This document shows, piece by piece, positions 1 through 4,725 of a stretch of DNA of 8,017 bases (within the stretch, counting starts at the first letter, position 1; the number at the start of each line of letters is the position of its first letter). The notes under the pieces were generated by a model that was not told where the DNA came from, did no database searches, and worked only from the letters and a program-made list of their open reading frames with translations. The DNA is taken from the NCBI GenBank assembly GCA_013698135.1, contig JACCVM010000124.1, positions 1 through 8,017 on the forward strand, written 5' to 3'. This DNA is from Euzebyaceae bacterium. Its GTDB lineage: Bacteria > Actinomycetota > Nitriliruptoria > Euzebyales > Egibacteraceae. A program made the translations under genes and the position numbers.

Positions 1-272
1 ACATCATCGCCATCCTCGGCATGGACGAGCTGACCGAGGAGGACAAGATCACCGTGCAGCGCGCCCGCAAGGTGCAGCGGTTCTTCTCCCAGCCGTTCTA
101 CGTCGCCGAGCAGTTCACCGGCCAGCCGGGCGTCACGGTGCCGCTGGAGGACACCGTCGAGTCGTTCGAGGCACTGATCGACGGCGAGTTCGACCACCTG
201 CCCGAGCAGGCGTTCTTCAACGTGGGCGGCATCGACGAGGCGCAGGCCAAGGCCAAGAAGCTGGAAGAGTAA
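1..272 (+). CDS. atpD: F0F1 ATP synthase subunit beta, C-terminal end (5' partial)
   Basis: This is the last 90 codons of the catalytic beta subunit of the membrane ATP synthase F1 head. The reading frame is open from base 3 at the left edge, so the true start lies outside the window. The sequence begins IIAILGMDELTEEDKITVQ; DELTEED at bases 24-44 is the DELSEED loop through which beta contacts the rotating gamma/epsilon stalk. It is followed by ARKVQRFFSQPF and VAEQFTGQPG, both characteristic of the beta C-terminal helical domain. The end (PEQAFFNVGGIDEAQAKAKKLEE, in part) is also typical, so the C-terminus is intact. The TAA stop is 2 bases before the atpC start, which fits the usual atp operon order ...D-C. 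The nucleotide-binding P-loop lies upstream and is not visible. Identification is secure. Confidence 0.97.
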   Translation, partial: IIAILGMDELTEEDKITVQRARKVQRFFSQPFYVAEQFTGQPGVTVPLEDTVESFEALIDGEFDHLPEQAFFNVGGIDEAQAKAKKLEE

Positions 273-274
273 GC

Positions 275-535
275 ATGGCGACGATGGAGGTGCACGTCGT
301 CTCGCCGGAAGCGGAGTTCTTCAACGGCGAGGCCAGCGAGGTCTACGCGCGCTCGCTGGACGGCGAGATCGGCATCCTGCCGGGCCACCAACCGGCCCTG
401 CTGGCGCTGGCCGACTCCCAGGTGCGGGTCAAGACTCCCGACGGCGCCGAGCACGCCTACCACGTCACCGGTGGGTTCTTGCAGTTCAAGGACAACCGCC
501 TGACCGTCCTCGCCGACGACGCATCCGACGCCTAG
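275..535 (+). CDS. atpC: F0F1 ATP synthase subunit epsilon, short form
   Basis: This encodes the epsilon subunit of the F1 central stalk, which couples the rotor to the catalytic head and in many bacteria inhibits ATP hydrolysis. The 86-residue product has the N-terminal beta-sandwich signature: MEVHVVSPEAEFFNGEA at the start, then GEIGILPGHQPALLAL around residues 30-46 and HVTGGFLQFKDNRLTVLAD near the end. Typical epsilon subunits are about 130 residues and continue into a two-helix C-terminal hairpin. Here the stop follows directly after the sandwich, so the inhibitory helical domain is missing. The start is ATG 2 bases after atpD, with a GAAGAG-like ribosome-binding stretch inside the atpD end, suggesting translational coupling. 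It is the last gene of the atp operon and is followed by a strong hairpin at 606-643. Short epsilon forms exist in some bacteria, so this need not be a truncation. Confidence 0.95.
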   Translation: MATMEVHVVSPEAEFFNGEASEVYARSLDGEIGILPGHQPALLALADSQVRVKTPDGAEHAYHVTGGFLQFKDNRLTVLADDASDA

Positions 536-538
536 CCC

Positions 539-593
539 GCACCCCCGCACCCCCGCCTCGCCGTTCCGTCCCCGCGTCGCCGTTCTCTCCCCG
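539..593. repeat. Two short C-rich tandem repeats downstream of atpC
   Basis: Immediately after the atpC stop there are two copies of GCACCCCC (539-546 and 547-554). Two copies of a 19-base unit follow (556-574 and 575-593), ending CCGTCCCCG and TCTCTCCCCG and differing at only a few positions. The stretch is pyrimidine-rich on the + strand and poor in G. It contains no credible ORF. It lies between the atp operon end and the hairpin at 606-643. C-rich, G-poor RNA is the kind of sequence Rho can load on, but that reading is inference. Replication slippage is an equally good explanation. Confidence 0.6.
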
Positions 594-605
594 CGTCGGG
601 ACAAG

Positions 606-643
606 AAGAGGGGTTGGTCACGGATTCGTGACCGACCCTTCTT
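606..643 (+). terminator. Strong hairpin after the atp operon (probable terminator)
   Basis: The arms are 606-621 (AAGAGGGGTTGGTCAC) and 628-643 (GTGACCGACCCTTCTT), with a 6-base loop GGATTC. They form 16 consecutive pairs, of which two are G-U. The T-rich end (CTTCTTTC) downstream makes it a plausible intrinsic terminator for atpD-atpC. Because the stem is nearly symmetric and is preceded by AAGAAG, it could also work on the opposite strand. The same stem sequence recurs at 1615-1650 after the next gene. It could instead, or also, be a protein-binding palindrome. Confidence 0.75.
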
Positions 644-662
644 TCAGCCGTTCACAGATCCT

Positions 663-671
663 TTGTCCACA
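663..671 (+). promoter_or_regulatory. DnaA-box-like 9-mer TTGTCCACA
   Basis: TTGTCCACA matches the form of the DnaA box preferred in high-GC actinomycetes (TTGTCCACA, versus TTATCCACA in enterobacteria). It lies between the post-atp hairpin and the AbiEi/DUF559 reading frame. Only one perfect copy was seen nearby, so this is not an origin. A single 9-mer can occur by chance. Function is unproven. Confidence 0.35.
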
Positions 672-733
672 GGCTTGACGAGTTCCGCTGCCCCCCGCGT
701 CGCCGGCGGGTGCACGGTGCGCGGCATGGATCA

Positions 734-1634
734 ATGGGGTTACTGGCCCGGGTCGCGGCCGGCCAACACGGCCTGGTGGCGGTGTGGCAAGTTGAGGACC
801 TCGGCATCGCCCGTCAGCTGTTGGTGCGCCGCGTCGCCGAGCAGGGCTGGCACCGCGTGGTTCGCGGGGTCTATCTCCTGCCAGGCATGGCGCTGACGCC
901 CCTGGCCCGTATCAAGGCCGCGGACCTGGCTCTGCGTGGCCGTGGGTTGGCGTCACATCGCACGGCTGCCTTCGTATGGGGTTTGCGCAACCGCCTCGTC
1001 CGCCCACTTGAGTTCGTGCTCCCGCCGCATTGCACGCTGCGCGTGCAGGGTGTGCACATCCGTCGCCTTGGGGGAGTGCTCGAAGGCGACGGAGCCCGTC
1101 ATACCGGTGTCGCGCTGACCGCGCCGGCGCGAACGATCTGCACCCTGTCCGGCGTGTCCTCGGTGACCGAGCTCGTCGACGATCTCGCTACCGCACACCG
1201 CCTGCGACTCGCCACCCCGGTCAGCGTCCGTCACGTCGCGGAGGCCTCGGCTCGGTTCGCCGGCCAGTCGCGCCTGCGCGAGGCGCTGGAGCGCGCCGAA
1301 GGGGAGCTCAATCACTCCAAGCTGGAGCGTCTGGGACGCCAACTGCTGGCCGGCATTGCGCTATTGCCACATTGCCAGCCGTTCGTCGTAGCCGACGAGG
1401 GGGTTCGTCGCCGAGCTTGACATCGCCTTTCCCGACTACCGGGTCGGCGTGCCTATCGACGGCCCGCACCACTTCGAACCGGATCAGAAGCGCGCGGATG
1501 ACGATCGGCGTCACCGCCTCCACCTGCTGGACTGGCTGCTGGTCCCAGCTGACCAGCTGCGGCTGGAACACCAACCGCGGGTGTTCGTCCGCCAGGTGAC
1601 GCAGGCGCTGCGAAAGAAGGGTTGGTCCTCATAG
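734..1634 (+). pseudogene. AbiEi-like wHTH + DUF559 (Vsr-like nuclease fold) protein, frameshifted
   Basis: I read this as one gene broken by a frameshift. The first part (734 to about 1402) carries an N-terminal segment, GQHGLVAVWQVEDLGIARQ and then GWHRVVRGVYLLPG (residues about 10-51). This resembles the AbiEi antitoxin/transcriptional-regulator N-terminal winged helix found in many actinobacterial proteins. That frame hits TGA at 1418-1420. The +1 frame continues the protein as FVAELDIAFPDYRVGVPIDG, then HHFEPDQ and a C-terminus ending RKKGWSS, which matches the DUF559/Vsr-like domain at the end of such proteins. The junction is a run of five G (1399-1403); skipping one base gives a 299-residue protein, about the usual family length. 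In the conserved ExDG position this copy reads PIDG, so the nuclease site may be lost. The start is uncertain: ATG 734 fits the domain best, GTG 710 extends it, and ATG 726 is in another frame. No good ribosome-binding site is seen. The gene is flanked by two related hairpins. Confidence 0.72.
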
Positions 1635-1650
1635 TGTGACCAACCCTTCT
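1615..1650 (+). terminator. Hairpin overlapping the DUF559 stop codon
   Basis: The arms are 1615-1627 (AGAAGGGTTGGTC) and 1638-1650 (GACCAACCCTTCT), a perfect 13-bp stem with a 10-base loop. The TAG stop of the DUF559 frame (1632-1634) lies inside the loop, and the 5' arm encodes the last residues of the protein. There is no long T-run, so as an intrinsic terminator it is weaker than the one at 606-643. Because the stem is symmetric it may act in both directions. It separates this gene from murA. Its stem is nearly identical to that at 606-643. Confidence 0.65.
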
Positions 1651-1731
1651 ATCCGTGCTGGGTGCGGTGCGCCGGGCCGGTCCATTAGGTCGAGGGATCG
1701 GACAAACCGCATCGGTATGCTCAGGGGGACC

Positions 1732-3000
1732 ATGGATGTCTTCGTCGTTTCGGGTGGCGGGCCGCTGTCCGGCTCCGTGCGGGTCGGTGGCGCCAAGAAC
1801 TCCGCTCTCAAGCTCGTCGCTGCCGCTCTGCTGGCACCCGGCCGGACGGTGGTTGAGAACGTCCCCGACATCGCCGACATGCGGGTCATGGGTCAGGTGC
1901 TGCAGCACCTCGGCGTCGGGGTCCGCCGCGACGGTGCAGTCCTGACCCTCGACGTGCCGCAACAGGTTGGCGACAGCACGCCGGCAGACCTTGCCAGCAG
2001 GCTGCGCGCGTCCATCGTGGTGCTGGGCCCGCTGCTGGCCCGCCGCGGTTCCGTCCGCATCGCTACGCCCGGAGGATGCAACCTGGGGAGCCGCGCCATC
2101 GACCTGCACCTGTCGGGTCTGGCTCGTATGGGCGCGCAGATCGACTACGGCCCCGAGCATGTCGAGGCGCGCGCCCGACGGCTCGTCGGCACCGACATCG
2201 AGCTGCCCTATGCCAGCGTGGGTGCGACGGAAAACCTGCTGATGGCAGCGGTGACCGCAGCGGGCACGACGCGGCTGGGCAATGCCGCGCGCGAGCCGGA
2301 GATCGTCGACCTCGTCGAGTTCCTGCAGTCCATGGGCGCCAACATCCGCGGCGGCGGAACATCGGAGATCGAGGTCCGCGGCGTTGGGGAGCTGCAGCCC
2401 ACGCGGCACGTCGTGATCGGCGACCGCATCGAGGCCGGTACCTTCGCCGTGGCCGCGGCGGTCACCCGGGGAACGATCGACCTGCACGGCGTGCGGCCGG
2501 AGCATCTGCGGCTGGCGCTGCACAAGCTGCAAGCCGCCGGAGTCGAGGTGGCCGAGCGCGAGGACGGGGTGACCGTGCACGGCGGCGGCGAGCTGAAGGC
2601 GGTGGATGTCGTCACGTTGCCGTTCCCCGGCGTGCCCACCGACCTGCTCTCGGCGTTCCTGCTGTTGGCCTCGCAGGCACGCGGCACATCGATGCTGACC
2701 GAGAACGTCTACGAGTCGCGGTTCTCCGTGATCGACGAGATGGTCTGTTTAGGTGCTGACATCCACCTTGAGGGCCACCACGCCATCGTCCGAGGACCTG
2801 CGCGGCTGACTGGCGCGGTGGTGCGGGCGACCGACCTGCGCGCGGGTGCCGCGCTCGTCATCGCCGGGCTGGTGGCCGACGGTGAGACGGTGGTGACCGA
2901 CCCGTACCACGTCGACCGTGGCTACAACGACTTCGCCGCTCGTCTGTCGGCTCTCGGCGGAAACGTCCGGCGCGCCGACGTCGTGCCTAGCCTGGTTTAG
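1732..3000 (+). CDS. murA: UDP-N-acetylglucosamine 1-carboxyvinyltransferase
   Basis: MurA transfers enolpyruvate from phosphoenolpyruvate to UDP-GlcNAc, the first committed step of peptidoglycan synthesis, in the cytoplasm. The 422-residue length is normal. Family motifs are all present: GGAKNSALKLV with Lys22-Asn23, LRASIVVLGPLLAR near 91-104, the catalytic loop PGGCNLGSR with Cys116, IGDRIEAGTF at 229-238, PFPGVPTDLLSAF with Asp304, ENVYESRF at 324-331 and VDRGYNDF with Arg396. Cys116 is the residue alkylated by fosfomycin; mycobacteria have Asp here, this organism does not. I chose ATG 1732 because the protein then starts MDVFVVSGGGPLSG like other MurA proteins and has AGGGGG just upstream (1723-1728). 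A GTG at 1636 would add 32 unlike residues that overlap the hairpin. TATGCT at 1716-1721 is a possible -10 box but has no clear -35. The next gene begins at the base after the stop. Confidence 0.97.
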   Translation: MDVFVVSGGGPLSGSVRVGGAKNSALKLVAAALLAPGRTVVENVPDIADMRVMGQVLQHLGVGVRRDGAVLTLDVPQQVGDSTPADLASRLRASIVVLGPLLARRGSVRIATPGGCNLGSRAIDLHLSGLARMGAQIDYGPEHVEARARRLVGTDIELPYASVGATENLLMAAVTAAGTTRLGNAAREPEIVDLVEFLQSMGANIRGGGTSEIEVRGVGELQPTRHVVIGDRIEAGTFAVAAAVTRGTIDLHGVRPEHLRLALHKLQAAGVEVAEREDGVTVHGGGELKAVDVVTLPFPGVPTDLLSAFLLLASQARGTSMLTENVYESRFSVIDEMVCLGADIHLEGHHAIVRGPARLTGAVVRATDLRAGAALVIAGLVADGETVVTDPYHVDRGYNDFAARLSALGGNVRRADVVPSLV

Positions 3001-3798
3001 ATGGCGCGAGTGCCCGACAGGCAGGTCGGGGACGGCAACGGTCACTCGCTGACCCACGACTTGGCGCCCGCTGCGGTGCCATGGGGCGTTCTTGACGCCG
3101 TTGCCGCACTGGTGGCGGCACTCGTGGTCATCGTTATGGCAGGAGGCGCGGCCGTCGCGCTGCTGGAACAGATCTCCTCCACCGACCTGATCGAACCGCT
3201 GTCTCTGGTCGTGTCGCTACTCCTGCTGGGTGCCTCGGTCGTGCTGTATGTCCGCCTCCGCTATCCCGCTGCGGTTCCGCGACTGTTCGGCAGCCGCCGC
3301 CCGAATCTGCGTGATTGCGTGCTGGGGGTCGGGGGTGGCGTGGCGGCGGTCGTGGTCATCACCCTGGGCTTGGGCACTCTGTTGGAGTTGACCGCGCGGC
3401 TGTTCGGCGGCGAGCTGCCGACCGTGCAACAGGACTTCCGCCGCTTGGCCGAGGACGCGGGTTCGGCGCCGCTGCTGCTGTTCAGCGCCGCGGTTTGCGC
3501 ACCGCTGGGCGAAGAGCTGTTCTTCCGCGGGATGCTGTACCAGGGGTTGCAGCGGCGCTGGGGCACCGGCGTTGGCATCGCCGTGTCGGCGCTCGTCTTC
3601 GCCCTGTCGCACGCGCAACAGGGGTCGCTGCTGGCCAATGCCGTCGTCGTGGCCGTCATCCTGCCGCTGGGGCTGTTCCTCGCCTGGATCTTCCAGCGCC
3701 GGCAGTCGCTGCTCGTGCCCATCTTGGTCCACGGCACGTACAACCTCATCCAGGTCGTGCTGCTCGTGGCCGGACCCGGTGGCCAGTCGGGCGTCTGA
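3001..3798 (+). CDS. CPBP family intramembrane metalloprotease (Abi/CAAX-protease-like)
   Basis: This is an integral membrane protein of 265 residues with the three CPBP (PF02517) motifs: EELFFRG with Glu171-Glu172 and Arg176, FALSH with His204, and HGTYN with His244 and Asn248. In this family these residues line a glutamate/histidine intramembrane protease site. Hydrophobic segments lie at about 30-55, 66-84, 105-130, 155-170, 190-203, 213-232 and 238-257. Proven members include eukaryotic Rce1 CAAX proteases and bacterial bacteriocin-immunity proteins; most bacterial members have no known substrate. The start ATG immediately follows the murA TAG with no spacer and no clear Shine-Dalgarno sequence, suggesting translation coupled to murA. 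The hydrophilic first 25 residues leave room for a later start. The family call is secure; the substrate and any link to cell-wall synthesis are unknown. Confidence 0.9.
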   Translation: MARVPDRQVGDGNGHSLTHDLAPAAVPWGVLDAVAALVAALVVIVMAGGAAVALLEQISSTDLIEPLSLVVSLLLLGASVVLYVRLRYPAAVPRLFGSRRPNLRDCVLGVGGGVAAVVVITLGLGTLLELTARLFGGELPTVQQDFRRLAEDAGSAPLLLFSAAVCAPLGEELFFRGMLYQGLQRRWGTGVGIAVSALVFALSHAQQGSLLANAVVVAVILPLGLFLAWIFQRRQSLLVPILVHGTYNLIQVVLLVAGPGGQSGV

Positions 3799-3826
3799 CC
3801 CGGTCGCGCTTCCCGGTGCGCCTGCA

Positions 3827-3832
3827 TAGACT
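3827..3832 (+). promoter_or_regulatory. Possible -10 promoter element (TAGACT)
   Basis: TAGACT fits the actinobacterial -10 pattern TAnnnT. It sits in the 227-base stretch between the CPBP gene and the DUF1232 gene, where a promoter for the downstream four-gene group is expected. No convincing TTGACA-like -35 is found 16-19 bases upstream. AGGAG at 3851-3855 follows at a distance suitable for a leader. This is a weak call. Confidence 0.3.
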
Positions 3833-3850
3833 CGACAACCGGCCAACCAC

Positions 3851-3874
3851 AGGAGCATGGCGCAGACATGAGCA
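3851..3874 (+). repeat. First copy of a duplicated translation-initiation region
   Basis: AGGAG, then GCGCAGACATGAGCA, then GGGT occurs here and again at 4351-4373, where it contains the true ribosome-binding site and start codon of the zinc-binding-type protein. The 15-base block GCGCAGACATGAGCA is identical in both copies. The spacing from AGGAG differs by 2 bases. Here it could start only a 27-codon ORF at ATG 3868. It may be the relic of a local duplication. Confidence 0.6.
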
Positions 3875-3951
3875 GGGTCGGGATGGTCGGCTGCGCGGGG
3901 GGACCACGCCACCTGGAACGCGCGGCGAGGCGCGGCGCCATGGCGCGATGA
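3868..3951 (+). CDS. Possible 27-residue leader ORF upstream of the DUF1232 gene
   Basis: An ATG preceded by AGGAG at 12 bases opens a frame starting MSRVGMVGCAGG and ending GAMAR. It stops at TGA 3949-3951. The stop overlaps an ATG at 3948-3950 (ATGA) that is in frame with the DUF1232 protein, the arrangement used for translational coupling. There is no recognisable family, and the second half is Arg/Ala-rich as any GC-rich frame would be. It could be a real leader peptide, a remnant of a duplicated gene start, or chance. Confidence 0.25.
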   Translation: MSRVGMVGCAGGPRHLERAARRGAMAR

Positions 3952-4025
3952 GCCTGCCTGTCCCCGGGCCACCCCGAGGTCGCCGCCATCCGACTGCACG
4001 CGGCGTCGTGTGGCGCGTGCAAAGC

Positions 4026-4358
4026 ATGCGTGACGCGGAGCAGGGCGGCAGCTGGGTGACGGCGCTGCTGCGGGTCGTGCAGGACGTAGTCTTGTTGCTG
4101 AAGGACCTCGCGACCGACCCGAGGCTGCCCCGGGCGGAGAGGGTCGCCGCCGGCCTCGCCGTGGCGTATCTGCTCAGTCCGGTCGATCTGGTGCCGGATT
4201 GGATTCCGGGGCTGGGGCAGGCCGACGATGCCGTGGTTGCCGTGCTCGCGTTCCGTCGGCTGCTCAACGCCGCCGGGTACGACGTGGTCTACGAGCTGTG
4301 GCGCGGCGGCGACGAAGGGTTGGCGCTGGTGTTGACGCTGGCTGGAGTTCAGGAGTAG
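4026..4358 (+). CDS. DUF1232 (YkvA-like) small membrane-associated protein
   Basis: The 110-residue product contains the DUF1232 core YLLSPVDLVPDWIPGLGQAD at residues 48-67. This short hydrophobic segment with a conserved SPxDLxPDxIPxxGxxDD pattern is typical of the family, followed by another hydrophobic stretch (AVVAVLAFRRLL, 69-80). The biochemical function of the family is unknown; members are thought to be membrane-associated. The start is uncertain. ATG 4026 gives a normal family length with little N-terminal extension but has no clear ribosome-binding site. ATG 3948, coupled to the small upstream ORF, would add 26 basic, proline-rich residues; GTG 4017 adds three. The stop TAG sits directly behind the AGGAG that serves the next gene, so the two are in one transcript. 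Confidence 0.85.
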   Translation: MRDAEQGGSWVTALLRVVQDVVLLLKDLATDPRLPRAERVAAGLAVAYLLSPVDLVPDWIPGLGQADDAVVAVLAFRRLLNAAGYDVVYELWRGGDEGLALVLTLAGVQE

Positions 4359-4373
4359 CGCAGACATGAGCAA
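4351..4373 (+). repeat. Second copy of the duplicated translation-initiation region
   Basis: AGGAG (4351-4355) is the ribosome-binding site and ATG 4366 the start of the zinc-binding-type protein. The block GCGCAGACATGAGCA is identical to bases within 3851-3874. AGGAG also forms the last codons of the DUF1232 gene, so the duplicated element spans a gene junction. Confidence 0.6.
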
Positions 4374-4677
4374 GGGTTCCCGCAAGAAGCGCGCGACCCG
4401 ACCGTGGCAGGACCCTGCCGCGATGCGGAACTTCGGTGACCTGCTGGCACCGTCGCACAGCGTGGACGACGATCTGTCCCTGGACGGCTACGAGGTCCGT
4501 CGCATCGACGGGATGCGGGCCGGCAAGGAGTACGTCTGCCCGGCCTGCGGCAACGCCGTCCCCACCGGGGAGGGTCACGTCGTGGTGTGGCCCATCGGTG
4601 ACAGCGATCTGCGCCGCCACTGGCACCGCCACTGCTGGCGGTTCGAGGTCCGTCGCGAGACCGGCATCAGCGAGTAG
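4366..4677 (+). CDS. Small conserved protein with CxxC...HWHxxC zinc-binding pattern
   Basis: This encodes a 103-residue soluble protein of unknown function. The N-terminus is basic (MSKGSRKKRATRPWQD). The middle (residues 39-56, including GYEVRRIDGMRAGKEY) leads into CPAC (Cys58, Cys61), then GHVVVWP (His71) and RRHWHRHCW (His85, His87, His89, Cys90). The Cys-x2-Cys and His-x2-Cys pair suggests one zinc ion held in a small ribbon-like or HNH-like fold. No full HNH catalytic signature is evident. Similar small proteins ending in a HWHxxCW motif occur in actinomycetes and are usually annotated hypothetical or, without basis, ATP/GTP-binding. The start has AGGAG 10 bases upstream. It sits 7 bases after DUF1232 and 48 bases before the cyclophilin gene, probably in the same transcript. 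Confidence 0.8.
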   Translation: MSKGSRKKRATRPWQDPAAMRNFGDLLAPSHSVDDDLSLDGYEVRRIDGMRAGKEYVCPACGNAVPTGEGHVVVWPIGDSDLRRHWHRHCWRFEVRRETGISE

Positions 4678-4725
4678 CACGGTCGGGCGGCCGCCGCGCC
4701 GGGACGCCGTTTCCAGGGGGCAGTT

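Noticed and set aside
663..671. Replication origin
   Set aside because: Only one DnaA-box-like 9-mer, no AT-rich unwinding region and no dnaA or dnaN nearby.
606..1650. Insertion sequence or transposon explanation for the hairpin-flanked gene
   Set aside because: No transposase, and I see no terminal inverted repeats beyond the hairpins themselves and no target-site duplication by eye. Each palindrome is complete on its own rather than half of an element end pair.
1636..1731. GTG 1636 as the murA start
   Set aside because: It adds 32 residues unlike any MurA N-terminus and lies in the hairpin stem. ATG 1732 has AGGGGG upstream and matches the family start.
1453..2580. Long open frame on the - strand opposite murA (375 codons)
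   Set aside because: It is a shadow of the murA frame in GC-rich DNA: low-complexity His/Gly/Asp/Arg composition, no motif, and it runs antisense through a certain gene.
3315..4025. N-terminal extension of the DUF1232 frame back to 3315
   Set aside because: It overlaps the CPBP gene in another frame and is Arg/Gly-rich shadow sequence. Only the part from about 3948 or 4026 onward is plausible.
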